Assembly (NCBI GenBank): GCA_011040545.1
Contig: DQYM01000080.1
Span: 1-12,506, forward strand
Source of the DNA: Candidatus Bathyarchaeota archaeon
GTDB lineage: Archaea > Thermoproteota > Bathyarchaeia > EX4484-135
Reading direction: 5' to 3'
DNA: 12,506 nucleotides
Below the pieces are notes generated by a model. The model saw only the letters and a list, made by a program, of their open reading frames with translations. It did no database searches and was not told the origin of the DNA. This document shows, in pieces, positions 1 to 6,762 of this stretch. The position numbers and the translations under genes are program-made. Position 1 is the stretch's first letter, and each line of letters starts with the position of its first letter.

Positions 1-854
1 GTGCTCAATTCAATTACCTCAGCGCCCTTAGAGGCCAGCCAACCTATGGCTGCCAACATTAAAGCAGTTCCTATGCCCCTCCGCCTGAAGGGGGCTGAAA
101 CCCCTATTTCGTATATGATGCCACGCTTGAAGGCTAGGCTCTCTAGCTCCTTGCTCACGGTCGCTACTACAAAGCCCACGGGTCGCCCTGAGGAGAAGGC
201 GAGGAGGACGAAATCCTCGTAGCCCTCATGTTCAAGCCAGGACCTTGTTTCCTCTAGGGTTTCAGGCCTGAAATCTGGATCCTCGGAAAAGGCATCGTTG
301 TGGAGGGCGTTCAAGATCCTCAGGTCTTCCTCGTTGCTGAGCGGGTAGGCACGCCTGAGTTCTACCTGCTCATTTGGCCTCAAGCCCTTGGCCAGCTCGC
401 CAGGCCTAAGCCTCATCACGCTCCAAGAGCTCACCACCCTGAACCCCTCTGAGAGCAGCAATTCCATCCTGGCTTTCATGTTGCCCCTCGTGCTAGCACG
501 CACCGAGCTAGCGCCCTCAGAGGCAAGCCAGGAAAGAGCTTCCCTAAGTAACGCCCTATCCACTTCCGAGCCCTCTAGCTCAGGCTTCACGAAGAACGAC
601 CATAAATACCCCCTTGGGGGCTCATAGCGCCTATCCACCCAAGGCATTATCGTGCCAACTGGCTCGCCACCCAGCTCGGCCACAAGGGGCCTGCTGTTCT
701 CCCACCAGGGGCATTTCTTCATCCAATTGATGTCTTCCTCATCCAGGGGCTCAAGCTCAGGCCCGTAGTAGCGTGCTAGGTAGGCATTTGCAAGCTCAAG
801 CCATGCTTCTTCATCCCGCCCCTCTTCAAAGGGCCTTAACACTAATTCCCTCAA
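1..854 (-). CDS. Tandem GNAT-family N-acetyltransferase (3' end outside window)
   Basis: The minus strand stays open from about 854 to the left edge, giving 284 codons without a stop, so the C-terminus is missing. Two GNAT (acetyl-CoA-dependent N-acetyltransferase) units are visible. The first covers residues 1-150, with beta strand RELVLRPFEEG at the start. The second runs from about 165 and has the acetyl-CoA loop RRRGIG at 257-262, followed by the usual helix. In the first unit the equivalent loop reads PELEGSEVDRAL and lacks the R/QxxGxG/A pattern, so it may be non-catalytic, as in other double-GNAT proteins such as the MshD type. The substrate is unknown. I chose TTG at 854 because it completes the first beta strand and lies about 29 bases after a TATA box. 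GTG at 842, preceded by GAGGG, is the alternative. Fold confidence is high, start uncertain. Confidence 0.82.
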   Translation of the reverse strand, partial: MRELVLRPFEEGRDEEAWLELANAYLARYYGPELEPLDEEDINWMKKCPWWENSRPLVAELGGEPVGTIMPWVDRRYEPPRGYLWSFFVKPELEGSEVDRALLREALSWLASEGASSVRASTRGNMKARMELLLSEGFRVVSSWSVMRLRPGELAKGLRPNEQVELRRAYPLSNEEDLRILNALHNDAFSEDPDFRPETLEETRSWLEHEGYEDFVLLAFSSGRPVGFVVATVSKELESLAFKRGIIYEIGVSAPFRRRGIGTALMLAAIGWLASKGAEVIELS

Positions 855-878
855 GCCCTGGGGAGGTGCTGAAAGCGA

Positions 879-888
879 ATTTATAAGC
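879..888. promoter_or_regulatory. Shared TATA-like element between divergent genes
   Basis: The sequence aatttataag lies between the GNAT gene (minus) and the radical SAM gene (plus). It reads as a TATA box on both strands (tttataa and ttataaa). Its centre, near 883, is about 29 bases from the TTG start at 854 and 36 bases from the ATG at 919, so one near-symmetrical element could serve both genes. Confidence 0.5.
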
Positions 889-918
889 CTGCACGGGCCG
901 TGAGGGGAGGCGATCGGA

Positions 919-1911
919 ATGGCAAAGACCATATACGGCCCCGTGATATCTTGGCGCCTGGGCAGGTCCCTCGGCGTGGACCCAATACTCCCGCCAAAGA
1001 CATGCACCTTTGATTGCGTTTACTGCCAGCTAGGCAGGACGATTCACAAGATAGGCTCTCCAGGAGATTTTGAGCCAAAGGTGCACGTTGAGGACGTGAT
1101 AGCAGATTTAGAAGAGGCCCTTAGGGCTGGCCTAGACCTAGGACTCGTGGATTACATAACCTTCTCTGGCTGTGGTGAGCCAACCCTCCACCCAGAGCTA
1201 GGGGATATGATAAGGGCCGTGAGGGGGGCCTGCCCTGGCGTGCCCATAGCTATCCTATCTAATGCCTCCCTGCTCTGGCTAGACGGTGTGCTTGAGGGCG
1301 CTAGGGAGGCTGATTTCCTAGTGGCTAAGCTAGATGCACCTGATAGCACGGTCCTTAGGGCCGTGAATAGGCCAGCTAGGGGCATAACGCATGAGCTCGT
1401 AGTAGAGGGCCTTAGGAAGGCCAGGGAGGCCATGAGGGGACATGGGAAGTTGGCCATCCAAGTCATGCTGCTCAAGGCACATGGCAGGCCCCTAAATTAC
1501 GAGCTCCCCCTGTTGGCCAAGCTAGCAGATGTAATACGTGAGGTAGCGCCCGACCAGGTACAGGTCAATACGCCAACTAGGCCACCAGCGGAAGCATATG
1601 TAGAGCCCTTAGGCCAGGGGGAGCTTGAAGAGGCAGCTGCCTTCCTTAGGTCAAGGCTTGAGGATCTAGGTGTAGAGGTCGTACACTGGCATAGGCCCTC
1701 CCCAGGCCCAACTAGGCCAACAGGGGCAAGCCTTAGGGATGCAATAACATCTGTCCTTGAGAGGAGGCCATGTAGGTTCCATGAGCTCTGCTCTATAACT
1801 GGCCGTGAGCCCATGGCCGTGAGGGCAGAGCTAGATAGGCTGCTATCGGATGGCCTGCTGGCCACTAAGTCATATCGTGGTGAGCGCTTCTACTACCTAA
1901 AGGGCCACTAG
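919..1911 (+). CDS. Radical SAM protein with C-terminal winged helix (COG0731-like)
   Basis: This is a 330-residue radical SAM enzyme. The 4Fe-4S cluster ligands are C29, C33 and C36 in CTFDCVYC, preceded by the family opening YGPVISWRLGRSLGVD. The glycine-rich SAM-contacting segment FSGCGEPTLHPE follows at about 84-95. The N-terminal style matches the short COG0731 Fe-S oxidoreductases, related to but distinct from the wyosine enzyme TYW1; it lacks the extra N-terminal cysteine motif of TYW1. Residues from about 272 to the end (RDAITSVLERRPCRF onward) look like a winged-helix domain, common in archaeal members. Start: ATG at 919 with a GGGGAGG ribosome site 9 bases upstream. The stop overlaps that of the convergent deacetylase-fold gene. 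The reaction catalysed is not known for this subgroup. Confidence 0.88.
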   Translation: MAKTIYGPVISWRLGRSLGVDPILPPKTCTFDCVYCQLGRTIHKIGSPGDFEPKVHVEDVIADLEEALRAGLDLGLVDYITFSGCGEPTLHPELGDMIRAVRGACPGVPIAILSNASLLWLDGVLEGAREADFLVAKLDAPDSTVLRAVNRPARGITHELVVEGLRKAREAMRGHGKLAIQVMLLKAHGRPLNYELPLLAKLADVIREVAPDQVQVNTPTRPPAEAYVEPLGQGELEEAAAFLRSRLEDLGVEVVHWHRPSPGPTRPTGASLRDAITSVLERRPCRFHELCSITGREPMAVRAELDRLLSDGLLATKSYRGERFYYLKGH

Positions 1912-2747
1912 GGCTCCCCAGCTAGGAGCCTTATTATCTTAGGCCAGATGAGCTCGGCAACTTGCTTATTGGCCCCACCGCCGTGTGCTACTACGTACTT
2001 GCCACTACACACCTCGCCCGCAAGCGCCTTGAGCTCCTCCACTAGCCTTATGAAGAAGCCTTCCGTTAGGCCAAGGCTGCCGTAATCGTCCCTATGTGTA
2101 TCGTGGCCTAGGAAGTGCAAGATCATCTGTGGCCTAAATGCCCTAATGGTCGGCAGGACCTCCCTTACCTTAGCCATGTAGGCATCATCCGTGCTGCTCC
2201 AGCCAACATCAATACATATCTTAGTGCCATCATCTTCAACTACGTCTTGGTGGCAGAAGCAGATGTGGAGCACATCCCTATCGCCCATGAGGACCTCCCT
2301 AGCCCCATCTGCGTGGTGGGCATCGGTATCAATATACACCAGTCGCTTGAGGCCAAGCTCACGTAGCCTTACTAGGGCTGGGCCAATTAGGGATAGATAT
2401 GTGCCTCCCCAAGCGTAATCCCTATGGGCATGATGGCCAGCTGCCACTAGGAACACAACTGCGTTATCCAGCTCACCCGACCAGACCATCTCGCAAGCCC
2501 TAACGAAGGCACCAACCGTTAGCCTAGCCCCCTCGTAGTACCAAGCACGCTTAACACGAGCTAGGTAATCGGGCGTGTGGACACGGGCAAGCAGCTCCTC
2601 TGGAACGGGCTCAGGCTCTATTAAGCGGATGCCAGGCAGGCTACGTGCTAGCTCAGCTAGGATGGTGGGGAAGCGTTCGTACCTATCCCCTATCACTGGC
2701 CACTCCTTCCCCACGAACTCCTCGTGGAAGAACACGCCAGTAGCCAA
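1908..2747 (-). CDS. Histone deacetylase / acetylpolyamine amidohydrolase superfamily protein
   Basis: This 279-residue protein has the arginase-deacetylase fold of HDAC, AcuC and acetylpolyamine amidohydrolases. Seen directly: GHHAH at 104-108 (paired catalytic histidines 105 and 106); the zinc motif DTDAHHADG from 140, with D142 and H144 as predicted ligands; and GHDTHRDDYGSLGLTE from 214, with D216 as third ligand. These enzymes hydrolyse N-acetyl groups from lysines or polyamines. Two departures: the stretch after GHHAH is not the usual GFCxFNN, and the late GGY motif that supplies the catalytic tyrosine reads GGGAN here. So activity or substrate may differ. Start: TTG at 2747, giving the family-like opening ATGVFFHEEF; no in-frame ATG lies close upstream. 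It is divergent from the uL18 gene. Fold is certain; substrate unknown. Confidence 0.85.
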   Translation of the reverse strand: MATGVFFHEEFVGKEWPVIGDRYERFPTILAELARSLPGIRLIEPEPVPEELLARVHTPDYLARVKRAWYYEGARLTVGAFVRACEMVWSGELDNAVVFLVAAGHHAHRDYAWGGTYLSLIGPALVRLRELGLKRLVYIDTDAHHADGAREVLMGDRDVLHICFCHQDVVEDDGTKICIDVGWSSTDDAYMAKVREVLPTIRAFRPQMILHFLGHDTHRDDYGSLGLTEGFFIRLVEELKALAGEVCSGKYVVAHGGGANKQVAELIWPKIIRLLAGEP

Positions 2748-2782
2748 GGCCCATGCCCTTACCTGGCCACGGGCAGCACGCC

Positions 2783-2792
2783 TATATGGCTT
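2783..2792 (-). promoter_or_regulatory. Possible TATA box for the deacetylase-fold gene
   Basis: The minus strand reads ccatatagg about 40 bases before the TTG start at 2747. Spacing suits a short-leader transcript, but the element is weak and no other candidate is better. Confidence 0.3.
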
Positions 2793-2829
2793 GTGCTAGC
2801 CTAGGCTGCTGGCCCCATGAGGCTAGATT

Positions 2830-2842
2830 AAGGTTATTAAGG
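2830..2842 (+). promoter_or_regulatory. TATA box of the uL18-uS5-uL30 operon
   Basis: The 13-mer aaggttattaagg lies about 45 bases before the uL18 ATG. The identical 13-mer precedes tRNA-Val at 9584-9596, where it lies 37 bases from the mature 5' end. By analogy, transcription would begin near 2865, giving a leader of about 15 bases that holds the ribosome site. Confidence 0.6.
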
Positions 2843-2880
2843 CCTAGCTATGCCTTAATCCACCGCAGGAGGAGGCCCGA

Positions 2881-3486
2881 ATGGCCAGGGGACCACGCTA
2901 CAACGTGCCGTATAGGCGCAGGAGGGAGGGCAAGACTAACTACAGGCGCAGGTACAAGCTCCTCCTCTCTGGCCTGCCTAGGCTAGTTGCTCGTAGGACG
3001 CTTAGGCACATGATAGCCCAGATAGTAGAGGCCCGTGTTGAGGGGGATCACATCATAGTTTCTGCCCATTCACGCCAGTTGGTGCGTGATTTCGGCTGGA
3101 AGGGCTACTGTGGCAATACGCCAGCAGCCTACCTCACTGGCCTGCTCTGTGGCCTAAGGGGAGCCCAGGCTGGTGTGGAGAAGGCCATACTTGACATAGG
3201 GCTCCAGAGGCCAGTGAGGGGTGGCCGTGTCTTCGCAACCGTGAAGGGCGTTATAGATGGTGGCGTTGAGGTCCCATGTGATCCAGAGATGTTCCCAGAT
3301 GAGGATAGGATAAGGGGCATCCACATAGCTGAGTACGCTAGGAGGCTAGCTAGTGAGGATCCCCTGGCCTATGAGAGGGCCTTCTCCCAGTACCTAGCCC
3401 GTGGCCTTAGGCCTGAGGACCTACCTAAGCACTTTGATGAGGTAAAGGCCCGCATATTAAGGGCCTTCGGAGGTGATGGTAGTTGA
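2881..3486 (+). CDS. rpl18: Large-subunit ribosomal protein uL18
   Basis: This is archaeal uL18, the 5S rRNA-binding protein of the 50S subunit, at a typical archaeal length of 201 residues. The N-terminus [20 protein letters not shown], the segment ending in [13 protein letters not shown], and [17 protein letters not shown] in the middle are family hallmarks. The basic N-terminal arm (residues 3-30) is the rRNA-contacting part. Start: ATG at 2881 with a strong GGAGGAGG ribosome site. Its TGA stop overlaps the TTG start of uS5, so the two are translationally coupled. In most archaea this gene follows eL19 within the spc operon. Here it is the first gene of a short transcript with its own promoter, divergent from the deacetylase-fold gene. 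Confidence 0.97.
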   Translation: MARGPRYNVPYRRRREGKTNYRRRYKLLLSGLPRLVARRTLRHMIAQIVEARVEGDHIIVSAHSRQLVRDFGWKGYCGNTPAAYLTGLLCGLRGAQAGVEKAILDIGLQRPVRGGRVFATVKGVIDGGVEVPCDPEMFPDEDRIRGIHIAEYARRLASEDPLAYERAFSQYLARGLRPEDLPKHFDEVKARILRAFGGDGS

Positions 3487-4112
3487 GCTCCTACAGGGAG
3501 AGGGCTGAGGAGTGGGTGCCGAGGACGAGGGTCGGGCGCCTCGTGTACGAGGGCAAGATAACTAGCCTTGAGGAGCTCTTCGCTGAGGGCTACAGGATAG
3601 TTGAGCCCGAGATGGCAGATGTGCTAGTAGAGGGCCTAGAGGAGGAGGTAATAACCATAAACCTAGTCCAGAGGCAAACTGATGCTGGTGAGAAGACGAG
3701 GTTCAGGGCAGTAGTAGCAGTTGGGAATAGGGATGGCATTATAGGGCTTGGCTCTGGGAAGGCAAGGCACATAAGGGTCGCCATAGATAAGGCTGCCCAA
3801 GATGCCCGTAAGAACCTAACCATAATCAGGAGGGGCTGCGGCAGCTGGGAGTGCGGCTGTGGCCGCCCCCACTCCCTGCCTTTCAGGGTTGAGGGCAAGT
3901 GCGGTGCCGTGCGTGTAGTGCTCATACCTGGCCCAAGGGGGCTAGGGCTCGTGGCTGGTGAAACGGGCAAGGTCATACTACGCCTAGCTGGCATAGAGGA
4001 CTGCTGGGTCCGTGCCTACGGGCCAACTAGGACGGTGCCCTCATATGCCTATGCCATGTTCAATGCCCTTAAGAAAACGTATGAAATGGTGATACCGGAG
4101 GACTGGGCATGA
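3483..4112 (+). CDS. rps5: Small-subunit ribosomal protein uS5
   Basis: This is archaeal uS5, involved in decoding accuracy in the 30S subunit (209 residues). The double-stranded-RNA-binding S5 domain lies at about 55-120, with [20 protein letters not shown] at 75-94. The archaeal/eukaryotic motif [19 protein letters not shown] follows at 116-134, then the C-terminal S5 domain to about 200. The TTG start at 3483 is forced: a TAG lies directly upstream in frame. A strong GGAGGTGAT ribosome site sits inside the end of uL18. The TTG overlaps the uL18 TGA, and the last codons overlap the ATG of uL30, so the three genes form one coupled unit. Confidence 0.97.
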   Translation: MSSYRERAEEWVPRTRVGRLVYEGKITSLEELFAEGYRIVEPEMADVLVEGLEEEVITINLVQRQTDAGEKTRFRAVVAVGNRDGIIGLGSGKARHIRVAIDKAAQDARKNLTIIRRGCGSWECGCGRPHSLPFRVEGKCGAVRVVLIPGPRGLGLVAGETGKVILRLAGIEDCWVRAYGPTRTVPSYAYAMFNALKKTYEMVIPEDWA

Positions 4113-4594
4113 TGGGCGAGAGGGGGAGCAAGCTGCTAGCTGTGGTACGCATAAGGGGCCAGGTCAATGTCCCTAAGCCAGCTCGTGATACGATGGCCAT
4201 GCTTGGGCTCCACAGGAACTGCCATGCTACCCTCATTGACGATAGGCCCTCGTACCTAGGCATGCTGAGGAAGGCACAGGTGTGGCTTACGTGGGGCGAG
4301 GTAGACCTGCCTACGCTAGTGGAGCTCCTCAGGCGTAGGGGGCGGTTGAGGGGGGACAAGCCCATCACGGATGAGTACGCCCAGAGGCTGGGCTTCAAGG
4401 ACCTAGAGGACCTCGCCAAGGCCATCTACGAGCTTAAGGTTGATTTCAGGAAGCTACCTGATATAAAGCCCGTGTTCAGGCTCCACCCGCCAAGCGGGGG
4501 CTACAAGGGCAAGATAAAGAGGAGCTACAAGGAAGGTGGGGTCTGGGGCTATCGGGGGCCTGCTATAAACGACCTGCTTAGGCGCATGATGTAG
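4109..4594 (+). CDS. rpl30: Large-subunit ribosomal protein uL30
   Basis: This is the archaeal/eukaryotic long form of uL30 (161 residues; bacterial forms are about 60). The L30 core is seen in LLAVVRIRGQVNVPKPARDT, then LGLHRNCHATLIDD, at residues 9-45. The archaeal C-terminal extension contains FRLHPPSGGYKGKIKRSYKE. The ATG at 4109 overlaps the uS5 stop (ATGA). A second ATG at 4112 is an equally good start and would shorten the protein by one residue. The usual next genes, uL15 and secY, are absent. Instead a convergent gene ends one base after this stop. Confidence 0.96.
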   Translation: MMGERGSKLLAVVRIRGQVNVPKPARDTMAMLGLHRNCHATLIDDRPSYLGMLRKAQVWLTWGEVDLPTLVELLRRRGRLRGDKPITDEYAQRLGFKDLEDLAKAIYELKVDFRKLPDIKPVFRLHPPSGGYKGKIKRSYKEGGVWGYRGPAINDLLRRMM

Positions 4595-4595
4595 G

Positions 4596-4964
4596 CTAAG
4601 CCCACGTGCTCTTCTTAAGCCTTGGGAAGCGCCTCTTCTTGATCCTGAACACGCCTTCCCCAAGGGATATGACCCTGAAGTCGTCTTCTAGCTCCCACTT
4701 GTATAGGAACTTCTTAAGCAGCTGCTTAACACGCCTCTTCTCACTAGGCCCTTCTACATCTACGCTCAGCTCAGATCCAGAGACCTTTACCTCACGACCA
4801 AGCCTCTGGCTTAAGAAGGAGGCTAGCTCATCTACTAGCGTCCTCTCCTCCTCAGCCTCTACTTCAGCCTCAGCCTCAACTCCCTCAGCTTCTCCCTCGG
4901 CCTCCTCCTGGCCCTCAGGCTTCTTCTCCCCCACTATCTCACCTGCATCTATTACGACCCTCAT
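4596..4964 (-). CDS. Ribosomal protein eL22-like small protein with acidic insert
   Basis: This 122-residue protein has a first strand, RVVIDAGEI, then an acidic, low-complexity stretch at 16-41 (mostly E, A, G), then a compact alpha/beta region at 42-112. That region lines up by eye with eukaryotic eL22. FLSQRLGREVKV matches the eL22 FLQERIKV segment. ELSVDVEGPSEKRRVKQL, then KKFLYKWELEDDFRVI, matches the eL22 run with PFSKRYLKYLTKKYL, then NNLRDWLRVV. FRIKKRRF matches ELRYFQIN. The C-terminus is basic. eL22 binds 23S/28S-type rRNA; a ribosomal role here is inference. It starts 23 bases after the DUF47 gene and is probably the last gene of that operon. Its stop is one base from the uL30 stop. 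Without alignment software I cannot exclude an unrelated small RNA-binding fold. Confidence 0.65.
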   Translation of the reverse strand: MRVVIDAGEIVGEKKPEGQEEAEGEAEGVEAEAEVEAEEERTLVDELASFLSQRLGREVKVSGSELSVDVEGPSEKRRVKQLLKKFLYKWELEDDFRVISLGEGVFRIKKRRFPRLKKSTWA

Positions 4965-4987
4965 GCCCTAGGCCCCCGACCACCTCC

Positions 4988-5656
4988 CTACTTAAGGACA
5001 ACGCAGATGACCCTTATCTGGTCGCATGTGTTCTCACACCAATCTGCTACGTTCTCTATGGCATTCATGAGGTCCCTAAGCAGTATCAAGACAGGGACGC
5101 TTGGGCAACCTGGCTTTAAGCTAGCAAATACCATCCTAGCCTCCTTGTATAAGGCATCTACTTGCTCCTCAAGCCTCTCCACAGTATCTGCTTCCCTAAG
5201 TGCTTCATCTGGCTTAGTCAGGAGCTTATCTATGGCCCTCCTGACAGCATAAGCACATTCCTTGGCCCCCTTGGCCATCTTAAGGCATTCCTCAAGTATC
5301 TCCTTTGGTACCTCTGGGAGCGGTATGGTCTCTAGTATGCGGGTGGCCTCCCTGCTCCAATCTGCTATCATATCCATACGCTTAACTAAGTGCATTAGGT
5401 CCTCACGGCCTATAACTGGCACTACCTCACTAGCCAGCTCATCCATTATGGCCCTCCTAAGCCTATCTGCTTCCATTTCGGCTTCAGCAACCCTCCTCAC
5501 ACAGGCAGCTACATCTGCTTCATCTCCCCTTAAGGCAGCATCAAGTGCTCTCTCAAGGTCCTCAACTGCCGATACAACGTTGGCTAAGTGGTCCTCCATG
5601 AGCTTCAGGGCTTTTACCTCCCTCCTACGCCCAAACCAGCTTAGAAGCTCACTCAA
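4988..5656 (-). CDS. DUF47 / PhoU-like helical protein
   Basis: This 222-residue, almost wholly helical protein fits the DUF47 (PhoU-related) family in length and pattern. It opens SELLSWFGRRREVKALKLMEDH and carries the paired acidic helices EAEMEADRLRRAIMDEL at about 57-73 and READTVERLEEQVDALYKEA at about 154-173. In PhoU relatives, E/DxxxD motifs of this kind bind metal clusters. DUF47 proteins are usually found beside phosphate (Pit) transporters and are thought to modulate them. Here the partner is an ABC importer: the TTG start at 5656 lies within the last codons of the ATPase gene (8-base overlap), which points to coupled synthesis. The C-terminal part contains four cysteines, including CENTC, not required by the family as far as I know. 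Confidence 0.82.
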   Translation of the reverse strand: MSELLSWFGRRREVKALKLMEDHLANVVSAVEDLERALDAALRGDEADVAACVRRVAEAEMEADRLRRAIMDELASEVVPVIGREDLMHLVKRMDMIADWSREATRILETIPLPEVPKEILEECLKMAKGAKECAYAVRRAIDKLLTKPDEALREADTVERLEEQVDALYKEARMVFASLKPGCPSVPVLILLRDLMNAIENVADWCENTCDQIRVICVVLK

Positions 5657-6758
5657 CTGCCAGCTCCTCCTTCAGCCCTCTCTCTGGATATGGGAATAGA
5701 AAAACCTTTTCGCTTGGTATACACACCATTACCCTATCGCCAGGCTTAAGAGGTTTAGCCGTCATGCTTGGGGCTGTAATAACTATGAGGTCCTCGTTAT
5801 CTAGCCTAACCTCATATCTAGTTATAACGCCCTCAAACATAACACGCTCAATTGTGCCTGGTAGGGCATTCTCACGCTTAGTTCCATTCGTTTCCAGTGA
5901 GAGCACCTCAGGCCTAATGCCTAGCACTGCCTTCTCACCTACTGAGAGGCTCTTGCCCTCTACCCTCACGATCAAATCCCCTCTAAGCCTAACTAGGGAG
6001 CCCCTCTCATCTACCTTCTCTACGAAGCCCTCTAGGAAGTTGCTCTCCCCTACGAAGTGGGCCACAAATATGCAGTTGGGCTTCATGTAGAGCTCCTGTG
6101 GCGTCCCCACCTGGAGAATACGCCCCCTCCGCATGACAGCTATGCGGTCAGCTATGGCCATGGCCTCTGCCTGGTTGTGCGTTACGTGGATGGCCGTCCT
6201 CCCCAGGCCCTTAACCAAGCGCCTTATCTCATATCGGAGCTCAAAGGCTATCTTGGCATCTAGGGAGCTCAGTGGCTCATCTAGCAGGAGGAGGCTAGCG
6301 CCAGTTGCTAGCGCCCTAGCTAGACCAACCCTCTGCATCATGCCACCTGAGAGCTCCCTTGGGTAGGCATCTGCTCGCTCGTAGAGGCCAACTAGCTCAA
6401 GCATCTCACGGCCAACACGCTCAATTTCCTCCTCGGGCCAGCCCCTGGCCCTAGGGCCATACGTTACGTTCTCCCAGGCCGTCATGTGGGGGAATAGGGC
6501 GAACGTCTGGAACACGTAGCCTATATCACGGTCCTCAGGTGGTATGCCACGCATGGGCTTGCCACCTATGTAGATCTCCCCCTCATCTGGCTCAAGTATA
6601 CCAGCTATCAGCCTAAGCAGGGTCGTCTTGCCAGAGCCAGATGGGCCTAGTATGCAGAAGTACTCCTTATCCCTTACGTATAAGTTCACGTGGTCAACTG
6701 CTACTATACGACCACCCTCAAACGTCTTGGTAACGTTCACGAGCCTTACATCTGGCAT
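5649..6758 (-). CDS. ABC transporter ATP-binding protein with C-terminal TOBE region
   Basis: This is the ATPase of an importer of the CysA/ModC/PotA/FbpC type (369 residues). Motifs: Walker A GPSGSGKTT at 38-46, Q-loop Q84 in GYVFQTFALFPHMTAWENV, signature LSGGMMQ at 136-142 (M in place of the usual Q), Walker B LLLLDEP at 156-162, and switch histidine H194 in HVTHNQAEAM. Residues after about 240 form the TOBE region, which in relatives can bind solute and regulate transport. I start at ATG 6758, with a GAGGTGAT ribosome site and a 4-base gap after the permease stop. A longer in-frame extension to 6803 runs into the permease gene and has no family match. The substrate cannot be told from the ATPase alone. 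Confidence 0.93.
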   Translation of the reverse strand: MPDVRLVNVTKTFEGGRIVAVDHVNLYVRDKEYFCILGPSGSGKTTLLRLIAGILEPDEGEIYIGGKPMRGIPPEDRDIGYVFQTFALFPHMTAWENVTYGPRARGWPEEEIERVGREMLELVGLYERADAYPRELSGGMMQRVGLARALATGASLLLLDEPLSSLDAKIAFELRYEIRRLVKGLGRTAIHVTHNQAEAMAIADRIAVMRRGRILQVGTPQELYMKPNCIFVAHFVGESNFLEGFVEKVDERGSLVRLRGDLIVRVEGKSLSVGEKAVLGIRPEVLSLETNGTKRENALPGTIERVMFEGVITRYEVRLDNEDLIVITAPSMTAKPLKPGDRVMVCIPSEKVFLFPYPERGLKEELAVE

Positions 6759-6762
6759 GCCA

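Noticed and set aside
1..627. Plus-strand open frames at 1-222 and 388-627
   Set aside because: They are antisense to the GNAT gene, have Ser/Leu/Pro-rich translations typical of shadow frames, and resemble no family; the minus strand shows clear GNAT motifs over the same span.
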